A stretch of DNA of 58,101 nucleotides from Bacteroidota bacterium (lineage in GTDB: Bacteria > Bacteroidota > Rhodothermia > Rhodothermales > Bin80), in assembly GCA_028875125.1 (NCBI GenBank), contig JAPPGC010000018.1, forward strand, positions 1-58,101, in the 5' to 3' direction. A program made the position numbers and the translations under genes. Shown here in pieces: positions 36,639-46,090 of this stretch (the stretch's first letter is position 1; the number at the start of each line of letters is the position of its first letter). A model generated the notes under the pieces. That model saw only the letters and a list, made by a program, of their open reading frames with translations, was not told the origin of the DNA and ran no database searches.

Positions 36639-37484
36639 CTATTCAGTGCGGCGCTCAATAGGTGTCTGAGGGCCTGTAAGGACCATGCGTCCCCACGTTG
36701 CGTCGTCGTCACCGGTGCCGTAAATCATGAAATGTCCGCCATAGGGGCCTCCATCTGGATCACAATGTACAATTTCGAGTCCATAAACATCCCCAACGTG
36801 AGGGGGCGTCCAGCGAGAATCACTGGCTCCCAGCGTAGGAGCCATCCTGACACGCGCTTCCAGCACAAAATCGGCTTCTCCTGTACCCCAGGGGTTGAAT
36901 TGGAAGGCGTATGACACGGCCTCGGACGGGATTGGCTCCTCCACGTATCGCTCCTCGGCAGTTCCATGCCGCCACCACGCCGCGTAATCCGGTCGGGATG
37001 CGTCTGCTACAAAGCAGAATGCGTTATCACCCTGACCAAAATATTCTGGAGCTTCGTCCCGGGGTGCCTCGACAAAAAAACAAATGCTATCGCGCAGGTA
37101 CCACGCGCGCGGCTCCTGCCCGGGAGCATCAACATCGTTGGCGTTGTCTTTCACTTCGGCCCCAAAGTATAGGTGCTCAGCATCCCAGGCCACATAATAC
37201 CGGGCTTGCAGGTCATCCTCCGGGTGTGGCTCATTTCCATGGTCCGTGAGCCGGTTACGCCGGCCATCGTCATACCAGAATGTGTGGCGAAGACGGTAGA
37301 TATCCCAGATTCCATCCGTGAACGCCAAATCTTTCCACTCAGATAAACTTCCATCTATATTGGGGGTGGTCTCCAATTGGGGGACCAGGAGTTGGACAGT
37401 CTGTGTTGGACGCGGGGCGTCCTGGCCGGCTGCCAGATATGCAGGTATGGTCAGTAGGAGCAGGAAAACTGTGCGCTTGATCAT
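36639..37484 (-). CDS. Secreted CBM9-like sugar-binding protein
   Basis: About 281 residues from ATG 37484, which opens the signal MIKRTVFLLLLTIPAYLAAG; the open frame runs back to 37535. The mature part has the carbohydrate-binding family 9 start PNIDGSLSEWKDLAF, then ARYYVAWDAEHLYFGAEVKDN, then SICFFVEAP, and ends with GGHFMIYGTGD. CBM9-type domains bind sugar ends; here the domain is most of the protein, so it may be a substrate-binding accessory or of another role. It sits between the DUF1080 gene and a sulfatase gene on the same strand. Confidence 0.72.
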   Translation of the reverse strand: MIKRTVFLLLLTIPAYLAAGQDAPRPTQTVQLLVPQLETTPNIDGSLSEWKDLAFTDGIWDIYRLRHTFWYDDGRRNRLTDHGNEPHPEDDLQARYYVAWDAEHLYFGAEVKDNANDVDAPGQEPRAWYLRDSICFFVEAPRDEAPEYFGQGDNAFCFVADASRPDYAAWWRHGTAEERYVEEPIPSEAVSYAFQFNPWGTGEADFVLEARVRMAPTLGASDSRWTPPHVGDVYGLEIVHCDPDGGPYGGHFMIYGTGDDDATWGRMVLTGPQTPIERRTE

Positions 37485-37547
37485 GATCGAAGTAAAAGCA
37501 GACTGTAGAAACAGAAAGTTAGCAGTTGTGCGCATACTGTGCGCAAT

Positions 37548-38909
37548 TTACTCATACTCCCATTTGAGAATCCAGGGATCGCCCGTCTTTTGCTGATATG
37601 CACGTAGTCTATTCTGGTAGTCTTCCAAAATAGAGTGATGGCCAGGATCTCCGGCAAGATTATGGATTTCGTGCGGGTCATTCACAAGATCATACAATTC
37701 AAACCTCGTACGTTCAAGGTAGTCCTTAACGGGGCGTTTGCCGTAGTGAGTCAGTCCTCTCGAAAGTGTAGCCTGCCAAGTCTCTGAGGCCCAGAGATCG
37801 GTGGCAAAGGGATAGGGTAGTCCGTGAGCAATATTCCAGATGAGTTTGTAGCGGCGTCCACGGACTACTCGCATGGGGTAGTACATTGTAATCTCATGGA
37901 ATGTATGTGATGCAAAGACCTCATTCCATCTCTCCGTTGAGCTTTGCGTCATTGCATTCTTGAAGCTGCGCCCGTGCATGGCGGGCGGTTCCGAGATAAC
38001 ACCTGCCAGATCCAGGAGCGTTGGCGACAGGTCGGCCCAGGTTACCATAGCATCACAGACCCCAGGGGCTAACCCAGGTCGTCTAATAACGCAAGGCAGA
38101 CGCATACCTGGTTCGTAGAGTGTGGTCTTTGCTCCAGGAAAAGCCACGCCGTTGTCTGAAATAAACACGACGACCGTATCCTCCCATTTACCAGAGCTCT
38201 GGAGGAGTTCAATCAGACGCAAGAGACCGCGGTCGGCACGCTGCACGGACATATAGTAGCGCGCAAGTTCTCTTCGGGTTTCGGGCAGATCCGGTAAATA
38301 GTCAGGCACGAGCACCTCGTCGGGCGATACAGGGTCACTTCCGTCTCGTACAAAGGGCCGGTGCGGTTCCCTGGTGCAGAAGTACAGGAAAAAAGGACGG
38401 CCATCTTCTTGATCAAAAATGGATGCGCAGGCCTCTGCGCGCTCTATAGGTGAGGTGCCGGCAGCCGTAATTTCTTCCTCAAATGCGTAAACAGAGGGGG
38501 GTGCAACATGGTACTTGCCCGTTCTTACAGTACGGTATCCTGCACGATGCAAAAGCGTCGGCAGCGATTGCACATGGTCAAAGGTTTTGAAATGATGGAA
38601 AGCATGCATATGGCCGTATTGCCCGTTAGCATGGTTATAGAGACCGCTCAATATGACGGATCGGCTGGCACTACAGGATGCCGTGGTACAGAAGCCATGG
38701 GTAAATCGTGTGCCATGTTCAGCCAGAAAGTCCAGTCCCGGCGTCTTGATCACGGGATTGCCGTAACAGCCAGCGTCATTGGTTCCTTGGTCGTCCACGA
38801 CAACCATAACAATGTTTGGTTGTTGACGGGGGGCGAACTTGCTTGCCAGTATCGCACTGGCAGATATGGATTGAAGGAATGACCTGCGTGTGAGGTGCCT
38901 GTCTTGCAT
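37548..38909 (-). CDS. Tat-exported sulfatase, sulfamidase-like
   Basis: A 453-residue sulfatase with a Tat-type leader (LTRRSFLQSISASAILASK). Metal site MVVVDDQGTNDAGCYG; FGly motif ASCSASRSVILSG with Cys 79 and Ala in the usual Pro position (C-x-A-x-R, an allowed variant); TGKYHV; REPHRPF; second metal site FISDNGVAFPG; and C-terminal RFELYDLVNDPHEIHNL. The overall pattern (GLYNHANGQYGH, HHFKTFD) resembles heparan N-sulfatase/S1_8-type enzymes, which remove N- or O-sulfate from amino sugars. It is likely the first gene of the leftward operon down to 34249. Confidence 0.9.
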   Translation of the reverse strand: MQDRHLTRRSFLQSISASAILASKFAPRQQPNIVMVVVDDQGTNDAGCYGNPVIKTPGLDFLAEHGTRFTHGFCTTASCSASRSVILSGLYNHANGQYGHMHAFHHFKTFDHVQSLPTLLHRAGYRTVRTGKYHVAPPSVYAFEEEITAAGTSPIERAEACASIFDQEDGRPFFLYFCTREPHRPFVRDGSDPVSPDEVLVPDYLPDLPETRRELARYYMSVQRADRGLLRLIELLQSSGKWEDTVVVFISDNGVAFPGAKTTLYEPGMRLPCVIRRPGLAPGVCDAMVTWADLSPTLLDLAGVISEPPAMHGRSFKNAMTQSSTERWNEVFASHTFHEITMYYPMRVVRGRRYKLIWNIAHGLPYPFATDLWASETWQATLSRGLTHYGKRPVKDYLERTRFELYDLVNDPHEIHNLAGDPGHHSILEDYQNRLRAYQQKTGDPWILKWEYE

Positions 38910-39092
38910 TATTGAAAGGTTGGGTCAGAGATTGCTAGTGTCGTGTCATACATCAAAAAATACTGAATGTATAGAGAGGGATAATGAAACATTGCTGCAT
39001 AATAATCCGTCGAACCATATATCGGCACGAATCCAGCCCGTCGGACTGCTGCCCAGAAAGGGGTTATATCGGGGTCCGGCTGACCAAACCCC

Positions 39093-39120
39093 AAGGACGC
39101 TATATGCGTCCTTGCGTTTT
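39093..39120 (+). terminator. Intrinsic terminator hairpin
   Basis: Perfect 8-bp stem (aaggacgc / gcgtcctt) with a 5-nt loop, followed on the plus strand by gcgttttt. No plus-strand gene that it would serve is recognised upstream; the nearest complete one ends at 33250. The tail on the minus strand is not T-rich, so it reads as a plus-strand terminator. Confidence 0.6.
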
Positions 39121-39150
39121 TAGGGGGAACTTATAACTGAGACTGAGAGA

Positions 39151-39519
39151 TTGGACAGGTTGTATTGCAGGATTCGTGTTTTCCTAGACTTCTGGAATTA
39201 TGAGCGTATAATGCGTGACGAAGACGACGGATCTAACTCTGATTGGGCAAAAATCGGTCCCTCATCTGCGGTAGTGGCAGCAAACATTGTAAAAAGTGCG
39301 AGTCCAACAGGGTTCCAAGGGTTGAATTTTTCCGGGTGCTATGGACCGACAGAACAAGGGAGAAAGCGTAACCAATGAGCGACAAGCCTGATCGGTACTC
39401 GTCCAAGGGTAAGCGTGCAAATGGTTCTCAGGAAGAGAAAGAAAGCCCATCCAAAATCGCTGGCATTTATTTTCTTGCTAAGCAATTTTGGGGAATTATA
39501 TACGAAAGTAACAAGCTGA
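39151..39519 (+). pseudogene. NYN-domain (PIN-like) nuclease fragment with opal stop
   Basis: The frame starts at a TTG (39151) and shows the NYN start RIRVFLDFWNYERIM with the first catalytic Asp, then DWAKIGPSSAV and FSGCYGPTEQGRKRNQ. TGA at 39376-39378 falls where family members commonly have Trp, and the same frame continues with ATSLIGTRPRVSVQMVLRKR until TGA 39519. The C-terminal half of the domain, with the further acidic residues, is missing. Intact NYN proteins are RNases, often of unknown targets or in toxin/defence settings. Here it is a decayed remnant. Confidence 0.6.
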
Positions 39520-39525
39520 GTTGAA

Positions 39526-39543
39526 GTTGTCAAACTAGTGTGG
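39526..39543. repeat. Direct repeat left of conserved unknown gene
   Basis: gttgtcaaactagtgtgg recurs at 40594-40610 as gttgtcaactagtgtga, one A shorter. The pair flanks the gene at 39661-40578 almost symmetrically. Confidence 0.5.
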
Positions 39544-39660
39544 GTAAGCGGATGAGGACCATAAAATAAAAAACAATTTTGTAGTTTTGTGCAGAGGACA
39601 AGCAACACGATATGTCGGGTCATTCGAGTCATATGGAATATTATTCTAGTTGATTGAACT

Positions 39661-40578
39661 ATGAAACGCACTGCGTTTAATATAGCCTACACTGGTCCCG
39701 CTGTTGACAGTGGAACTATGGATGTGACTATTCTTGCGCCGGCTTTGTTTGCAATAGGCAAACTTTTTGAATCTGTGAATGAGGTGGTGAATGAAGATCG
39801 GGCTACCATGAAGGTCCATGTAAAAGCTACAGACATGGGCTCATTCAGTGTGGAATTACAATTATTGCAGGACCTCTCAGATCACATACTGAATCTGTTC
39901 AAAGCAGCAGGAGGTGTCGCTGGTTTGTATACGATCTTTAAGCTAATATTTGGAAAAAGAGCTTCCTTGCTGACTCTGATCAGATGGATCAAGAATAAAA
40001 ATATAGACAAGGAGGAGTCATTGCCGAATGGTAATATTCGCATTACTGTTGAGGGTAGAACCGAAGATGTCTCGGAACTAGTATACAATCTATACAAGAA
40101 TGCAGAGGTTAGACGAAATCTTGACGATTCGATCCGTAAGCCACTGTTAATCGAAGACATAGATAAAGTAAAAATCCATCACAAGGATCAAAAACGGGAA
40201 ATTACACAAGAAATAACAAAAGAAGAAGCGGAATACTTCACTCCTCTCGAGCAGTCAGAACATGTTGTGATTGATGAGGTACGGAAAATAGGTTACACCG
40301 TTCAGGTTGTTTCCTTCATACGGGGGAATAGCTGGCGATTGTATGATGGATCAACATTGTTATACGTAAAGATTGAAGACAGTGATTTTCTCGAACGTGT
40401 GGATAAAGGCGAGATTTCCTTTAGGAAAGATGACTTTTTGCTCTGCGATGTTAGGGTAATGCAAATGCTTGTAAATGATAGGTTAACGACTAAACATTTT
40501 GTACAAAAAGTAATCAAGCATGAACAGGCGGCGCAGCAACTAGGTTTATTTGACACCTCTGATGACTTAAAGTCATAA
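39661..40578 (+). CDS. Conserved protein of unknown function (Argonaute-proximal)
   Basis: A 305-residue protein. The opening FNIAYTGPAVDSGTMDVTIL followed by ALFAIGKLFESVNEVVNED is the signature of a widespread uncharacterised bacterial family. A glycine-rich hydrophobic helix (AAGGVAGLYTIFKLIF) lies near residue 85-100 and may be a membrane-associated segment. The C-half has a beta-rich region (VQVVSFIRGNSWRLYDGS; DFLERVDKGEISFRKDDFLLCDVRVMQ). No enzyme motif is visible. It is isolated and flanked by a near-perfect 17-bp direct repeat, suggesting it arrived as a unit. A defence role is only a guess from location. Confidence 0.7.
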   Translation: MKRTAFNIAYTGPAVDSGTMDVTILAPALFAIGKLFESVNEVVNEDRATMKVHVKATDMGSFSVELQLLQDLSDHILNLFKAAGGVAGLYTIFKLIFGKRASLLTLIRWIKNKNIDKEESLPNGNIRITVEGRTEDVSELVYNLYKNAEVRRNLDDSIRKPLLIEDIDKVKIHHKDQKREITQEITKEEAEYFTPLEQSEHVVIDEVRKIGYTVQVVSFIRGNSWRLYDGSTLLYVKIEDSDFLERVDKGEISFRKDDFLLCDVRVMQMLVNDRLTTKHFVQKVIKHEQAAQQLGLFDTSDDLKS

Positions 40579-40593
40579 AGTGTTTAACAACTG

Positions 40594-40610
40594 GTTGTCA
40601 ACTAGTGTGA
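40594..40610. repeat. Direct repeat right of conserved unknown gene
   Basis: Second copy of the repeat at 39526-39543. Confidence 0.5.
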
Positions 40611-40636
40611 GAAAGGTGTGGATAGAAGAGAAGGAC

Positions 40637-40735
40637 TTATGGGAACTCTGGAATCTCTGTGGTTTGGAATAAGGTAGGTAGCGTTAACAGCAACACTATG
40701 GAGATAATGAGACCTATTATCGCACGAAAGGCCAT
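40637..40735 (-). CDS. Tiny single-helix membrane protein (putative)
   Basis: A 32-codon frame (MAFRAIIGLIISIVLLLTLP, then TLFQTTEIPEFP) with a strong Shine-Dalgarno GGGAGG 4 nt before the ATG at 40735. An in-frame ATG at 40765 lengthens it by 10 residues. One clean transmembrane helix. No family is recognised, and the evidence is only the ribosome site and hydrophobicity. Confidence 0.4.
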   Translation of the reverse strand: MAFRAIIGLIISIVLLLTLPTLFQTTEIPEFP

Positions 40736-40955
40736 CCTGCCTCCCTCTTCTTGGGTTCCAAACATATCCGGCAGTATACAGGGAGAATGAGTTGATAGCC
40801 CATTCTCATTGTGTCAGCAAATATTCGGTTTTTGGCCTTTTTCTCAAGTCAGGAATCCTGTCAATATATTTGCATCCGCAGGAACACGTGATAGCAGAAA
40901 TTGATAACTTGGGAAAATTTCTTGAAAAATGCCTACTCCCCTTAAAACATCAAAC

Positions 40956-43900
40956 ATGGCCTTGCACAGAGGAAGTATCTGCGCTGTGGTTGTACTTGTG
41001 ATATTCTGTGTGCAATGTGGATCTAGTCCACCGGGGCCAGTGCAGTCGATCAATGAAGGAGATCACATTGTGCTAATTGGCAACAATTTATGCTCGCGCA
41101 TGATGAATTTTGGGCATTTTGAAACGGAATTGCATCAGCGGTTTCCAGAGTATAAGCTAACAATCAGGAATATGTGCGATGGGGGAAATACTCCGGGTTT
41201 TCGGCCGCATCCGGGCCGTGTTTCTCCATGGGCTTTTCCTGGTGCAGACAGCTTCTACACGGAATTGGCACAGCCATCCAACAGTCAGGGGCATTTCGAG
41301 ACTCCCGATGAGTGGCTGACGCGATTGCAGGCCGATGTGATTGTGGCTTTCTTCGGCTTCAGCGAATCCTATGCAGGCCTTGAGGGAGTAGATACCTTTG
41401 AAGCAGAACTGGAGGCGTTCGTCCGGCACACGCTGACCCAATCTTACAACGGAGAGGGCGCACCTGGTCTCGCACTGGTGTCTCCAATTGGCTTCGAGGA
41501 TTTGTCACATGTACTGGATGTTCCTGACGGTAAGAAGGAGAATATTAATCTGGCGGCCTATACAGAAGCCATTCAGCGTGTGTCGCAGCGCCATGGACTC
41601 CCTTTTGCTGACGTCTTCTCGGCTTCCAGAAGGTGGTATAGACGTACGATGGAGCCGCTTACCATTGACGGTTCACAACTCAACGAAGAAGGATATGTCT
41701 TGTTGGCAGAAAGCCTGACGGATCAGTTGTTTGGGGGTAGTCGAGTACTTGACGATCAGGAACGTGTCCATTTGCTGGCCGCCGTGAGGGACAAGAATTG
41801 GCATTGGCACAACGATTTCAAAATTCCGAACGGCGTGCATGTGTACGGGCGTCGGTATAACCCGTTCGGACCGGACAACTATCCGGCAGAGCTGGAAAAG
41901 ATTAGGCAGATGACCGCGATTCGGGATACCGCAATTTGGCAGGTCCTAACGGGAACCACTATGGATCTGGAAGCAGCCGATGCGCGGACGCATGAGTTGC
42001 CGGAGGTGATTACTAACTACACTCCTAGCAACAAGAATGGGGACCCCGGTTATCGTTATGGAGAGGAGGCCTTATCGACGCTTACTACTGCGCCGGGATA
42101 TGAGGTAGCACTATTCGCATCAGAGGTAGAGTTTCCAGACTTGGCGAATCCGGTTCAGATGTCATTTGATAACCAGGGGCGTCTGTGGGTATCGGTTATG
42201 CCGAGTTATCCGCACTGGCGGCCGGGAGATCCGCCTCCCAACGATAAGCTTCTGATCTTGGAAGACACAGATCAGGATGGAAAGGCAGACCGGCAGATTG
42301 TATGGGCAGACGGTCTGCATCTCCCGGTTGGATTCGAATTCGCTCCAGAAGGGGTGTATGTAAGCCAGGGCACCAATCTCGTACTGCTCTCAGATACCGA
42401 CGGGGATGATCATGCAGACACACAGCAGATCATACTGAGTGGTTTTGACGATCACGATACGCACCATGTAATTAGTGCATTTGCGGCAGATCCATCCGGA
42501 GCCATCTATATGGGGGAAGGGGTGTTTTTGCATTCAAATGTGGAGACATCTTATGGTCCGGTTCGAGGAACGAATGGGGGATTCTATCGCTACAACCCAC
42601 AGCGACGCCACCTTGAGCGTACTGCGCAACTGATCATCCCCAATCCCTGGGGAATTGCTTTTGATGAATGGGGGCAGCCATTCTTTGCGGAAACTTCCGG
42701 TCCAGATGTGCGGTGGATGTCACCTGGAACCGTGAAACCACGTTATGGTGTGGCGACACATAAGTCATATAACCTGATTGAGGATGCACATCGTGTACGT
42801 CCCACTTCGGGATTAGAATTCGTTCACAGTCGACATTTCCCAGTCGAGGTGCAGGGGGACCTGTTGATCAACAACACGATTGGGTTCCTGGGAATGAAAC
42901 AGCACACGATGGCGGATGACGGGACTGGATACATAAGTACGCATAGACATGATCTAGTTCAGAGTACCGATGGGAACTTCCGGCCTGTGGACATGGAGTT
43001 CGCCCCAGATGGTTCGCTTTACTTTGTTGACTGGCACAACGTGCTGATTGGTCACATGCAACACAATGCGCGCGATCCGCTGCGCGACCATGAACACGGC
43101 CGGATCTATCGAATAACGTATCCGTCAAGGCCACTGGTTGAGCCTGCCAAAGTAGCTGGAGCCACGATTGAAGAATTGCTGGAAAACTTGACGTTACCGG
43201 AGTATCGCACCCGTTACCGTACGCGCCGGGAAATACGCGGTCGCTCACCTTCAGTGGTCTTGCCTCGCTTGAACACCTGGATAGCAGATCTGGACCAGGA
43301 TGACGAGAGGTATGAACATCATCTTCTGGAGGCCCTTTGGGTAACTTGGGGATTGAATCAGGTGGATGAAGCACTTTTGGAGCGGTTATTGGGAGCGGAG
43401 GATTTCCGGGTGCGTGCTGCTGCCGTTCGCGTACTTCGATACAATCCGCAGCTAGGAAGGCAGACAGAGCTGCTTACAGAAGCAGCAGCAGATTCGAGTG
43501 GTCGTGTTCGGCTTGAAGTGATGGCGGCCGCTTCTTGGCTGGAGCCGGAGCAGGGGCTACCCATTGTTGAAAAGGCAAGTCAGCGCACACTGGATAGGTG
43601 GAACATGAATGTTTCCGTAACGGCTATAGCTCATTTGCGAGGTCAACGTGTGCAGTCCGATCGGCCCGAAGAAGAAATGCCAGATCTGGAAGGTTCGGAC
43701 CTGGAGCTGTACACCGCTGGTAAGGGGATTTATGCGCGTGATGGTTACTGCATTACCTGTCATAGGCCCGATGGCAAGGGATTGCCAGCATCGGGTTTTC
43801 CTCCATTGGCTGGCACCGACTGGGTATTGGGGGATTCAGAGCGCCTGATCAAGCTCACATTGGATGGTCTCATAGGACCTATGGAAGTGTTGGGCGAGAG

Positions 43901-44099
43901 TTATCCCGGCCAGGTGCCTATGACACCATTCCGGGGCTTGCTGAGCGACGAGGAGGTTGCTGCCGTCCTCACCTATGTGCGCAATGCATTCGGGAATGAT
44001 GCATCAGCAACTACTCCGGCCCAGGTAGAGACTGTTCGTGCCAGTACAGCGACCAGGCAGGGATACTATACAGCAGACGAGCTTTTACGGGACAGATGA
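40956..44099 (+). CDS. SGNH - propeller - HEAT - cytochrome c fusion
   Basis: About 1047 residues from ATG 40956; ATG 40929 is also possible. Lipoprotein-like signal (VVVLVIFCVQC). An SGNH/GDSL-like domain (about 35-275: DHIVLIGNNLCSRM, VIVAFFGFSESYAG, and SQLNEEGY as a possible C-terminal block), then a membrane-bound-dehydrogenase-type propeller (about 370-715: PGYEVALFASEVEFPDLANP, DTDQDGKADRQIVWADGL, DHEHGRIYRITYP), HEAT-like repeats (about 740-900), and a c-type cytochrome with haem motif CITCH near residue 931 and a distal Met candidate in QVPMTPFRGLLSDEEVAAV. This is the PVC-type CxxCH architecture. Likely a periplasmic sugar-oxidising enzyme passing electrons to its own haem. The following sulfatase gene overlaps by ATGA. 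Confidence 0.87.
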   Translation: MALHRGSICAVVVLVIFCVQCGSSPPGPVQSINEGDHIVLIGNNLCSRMMNFGHFETELHQRFPEYKLTIRNMCDGGNTPGFRPHPGRVSPWAFPGADSFYTELAQPSNSQGHFETPDEWLTRLQADVIVAFFGFSESYAGLEGVDTFEAELEAFVRHTLTQSYNGEGAPGLALVSPIGFEDLSHVLDVPDGKKENINLAAYTEAIQRVSQRHGLPFADVFSASRRWYRRTMEPLTIDGSQLNEEGYVLLAESLTDQLFGGSRVLDDQERVHLLAAVRDKNWHWHNDFKIPNGVHVYGRRYNPFGPDNYPAELEKIRQMTAIRDTAIWQVLTGTTMDLEAADARTHELPEVITNYTPSNKNGDPGYRYGEEALSTLTTAPGYEVALFASEVEFPDLANPVQMSFDNQGRLWVSVMPSYPHWRPGDPPPNDKLLILEDTDQDGKADRQIVWADGLHLPVGFEFAPEGVYVSQGTNLVLLSDTDGDDHADTQQIILSGFDDHDTHHVISAFAADPSGAIYMGEGVFLHSNVETSYGPVRGTNGGFYRYNPQRRHLERTAQLIIPNPWGIAFDEWGQPFFAETSGPDVRWMSPGTVKPRYGVATHKSYNLIEDAHRVRPTSGLEFVHSRHFPVEVQGDLLINNTIGFLGMKQHTMADDGTGYISTHRHDLVQSTDGNFRPVDMEFAPDGSLYFVDWHNVLIGHMQHNARDPLRDHEHGRIYRITYPSRPLVEPAKVAGATIEELLENLTLPEYRTRYRTRREIRGRSPSVVLPRLNTWIADLDQDDERYEHHLLEALWVTWGLNQVDEALLERLLGAEDFRVRAAAVRVLRYNPQLGRQTELLTEAAADSSGRVRLEVMAAASWLEPEQGLPIVEKASQRTLDRWNMNVSVTAIAHLRGQRVQSDRPEEEMPDLEGSDLELYTAGKGIYARDGYCITCHRPDGKGLPASGFPPLAGTDWVLGDSERLIKLTLDGLIGPMEVLGESYPGQVPMTPFRGLLSDEEVAAVLTYVRNAFGNDASATTPAQVETVRASTATRQGYYTADELLRDR

Positions 44100-45835
44100 G
44101 AAATTACACGATCGGAACGCGCTTCACAATTCTTGTTATCTGGGGTATTACGATTGCTTTGGGAGGATGTCAGACATCAGAAGGTCCACAACGCCCCAAT
44201 GTTATTCTTGTCATCACTGATGACCAAGGGTATGGGGATATCGGTGCGCATGGCAATCCTGCCATCAGGACGCCGGTACTTGATCGCCTGCATGGCGAAA
44301 GTGTGCGACTGACTGACTTTCATGTAGATCCAACGTGCTCCCCGACGCGCTCGGCGCTCCTTACGGGACGCTACTCCACCCGAACCGGAGTTTGGCACAC
44401 GATAATGGGGAGATCCCTGATGGCTCCAGAAGAAGTCACGCTAGCCGAACTGTTTGCGGAAGCAGGCTATCGGACGGGTATGGTTGGTAAATGGCACTTG
44501 GGTGACAACTATCCACTTCGTCCGCAGGATCAAGGGTTTGAAGAAGCATTTTACCATCCGGCGGGCGGAGTTGGGCAGGGCCCCGATTATTTTGGGAATG
44601 ACTATTTCGATGACCCGTATGTGCGTAATGGAGTTTTGGAAGAGACCGAAGGGTATGTGACTGACGTCTGGTTTGATGACGCTCTGCGATTTGTGGAGGA
44701 GCACCAGGATGAACCATTCTTTCTGTATCTGGCGACAAATGCCCCACATGGTCCATACTTCGTAGAGGAGGAGTATGCGGCGCATTACCGTGAGTTGGGA
44801 TTCCCCGATGTCATGGCGCGGTTCAGTGGCATGGTTACGAACATTGATGACAATATGGGTAGGCTGCTGGCGCGGTTGGACTCCCTCGAGTTGAGTGAGA
44901 ATACCCTTTTCATCTTCATGACGGATAACGGTTCAGCGGAGGGCTGGGCTAACTGGCGCGGGCAGGAGGGAACATGGGAAGGGTTTAATGTGGGTATGCG
45001 CCAAGGCAAGGGATCCGAGTATGATGGTGGGCATCGTGTCCCTTTCTTTTTGCGTTGGCCGGCAGCTGGGTATGTCGGATCGCGGGAGGTGGATGCCCTG
45101 ACGGCTCACATTGATGTCTTGCCCACGCTGGCCGAGCTCTGTGATCTGCCGGTGCCAGCAGATCTGGATGGCGTAAGTCTGGTACCATTGCTGGACGGAG
45201 AAGAACAGGCGGAACGCACGCTCTTTGTCCACTCTCAACGTGTTCCGTACCCGATCAAATGGCGTAAGTCTGCTGTTATGACTGAACGTTGGAGATTGGT
45301 CAACCAGAATGAGCTCTATGACATTCAAGAGGATCCAGGGCAGGAAAATGATGTTGCCGAACAGTTTCCTGAGGTGGTTGATGAGTTGCGTGCTGCATAC
45401 GAGCAGTGGTGGGATCATCTTACCCCTTCGTTTGACGGTTATGTACGGATTGGGCTTGGGGCTGATGCGGAGAATCCGGTGGCATTGAATCCGCATGACT
45501 GGCATGTAGTTGATCAATCCCAATCAGTTTGGAATCACAGGCAGGTTGAGAACGGCAAGATGGGCAACGGTTATTGGGCGGTTGAGGTGGTCGAATCCGG
45601 CAGATACACTTTTGAACTTCGTAGATGGCCCAGACACATGGATCAACCTCTGGAGAGTACCGAGGCACGCATTAAGGTAGGAGACCAGGAGGCGCGTATG
45701 GCGGTTACCGAAGATCAGACGGCAGCAATGTTTTCGTTTGATCTTGCTGCGGGACCCACTACTGTGCAGACCTGGCTTGCCCAGCCGGACGGGCAGGAAC
45801 GGGGCGCCTACTTTGTGTATGCGGAGCGTGAATGA
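44096..45835 (+). CDS. Sulfatase with C-terminal extension
   Basis: A 579-residue lipoprotein sulfatase (lipobox ALGGC, Cys 25). Metal site ITDDQGYGDIGAHG, FGly motif TCSPTRSALLTGRYS with Cys 81, GKWHLGDNYP, NAPHGPYFVEEEY, second metal site MTDNGSAEG, and ELYDIQEDPGQENDVAEQF. Beyond the sulfatase fold, about 150 residues form a beta-rich domain (WAVEVVESGRYTFELRRWP; GPTTVQTWLAQPDG) seen in some arylsulfatase-B-like S1 enzymes. Translationally coupled (ATGA) to the SGNH-cytochrome gene, so desulfation and oxidation of the same glycan are plausible. Confidence 0.92.
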   Translation: MRNYTIGTRFTILVIWGITIALGGCQTSEGPQRPNVILVITDDQGYGDIGAHGNPAIRTPVLDRLHGESVRLTDFHVDPTCSPTRSALLTGRYSTRTGVWHTIMGRSLMAPEEVTLAELFAEAGYRTGMVGKWHLGDNYPLRPQDQGFEEAFYHPAGGVGQGPDYFGNDYFDDPYVRNGVLEETEGYVTDVWFDDALRFVEEHQDEPFFLYLATNAPHGPYFVEEEYAAHYRELGFPDVMARFSGMVTNIDDNMGRLLARLDSLELSENTLFIFMTDNGSAEGWANWRGQEGTWEGFNVGMRQGKGSEYDGGHRVPFFLRWPAAGYVGSREVDALTAHIDVLPTLAELCDLPVPADLDGVSLVPLLDGEEQAERTLFVHSQRVPYPIKWRKSAVMTERWRLVNQNELYDIQEDPGQENDVAEQFPEVVDELRAAYEQWWDHLTPSFDGYVRIGLGADAENPVALNPHDWHVVDQSQSVWNHRQVENGKMGNGYWAVEVVESGRYTFELRRWPRHMDQPLESTEARIKVGDQEARMAVTEDQTAAMFSFDLAAGPTTVQTWLAQPDGQERGAYFVYAERE

Positions 45836-46090
45836 GTGTATCTGTTTGGCCAGAAGCAAAGCATCCTTATAGAATCTACTTGGATGTGAACCTGGATCAC
45901 TCTGTTAATGATCTTGTGGACTGCACTGCCAAGTTTGGGATATGTCCCAAGGAATCCATTCACCCCTGGAACCCACGACTTTATTAACGGGTTCGTCTGA
46001 AAATTAAAGTTGCCCCCGTACTTCCTCTGAGTCCGTAGCTTTTATGCTTGATGACAGGGGTGTTATAAGTTGACTTGGAAGTCGCGAAAA

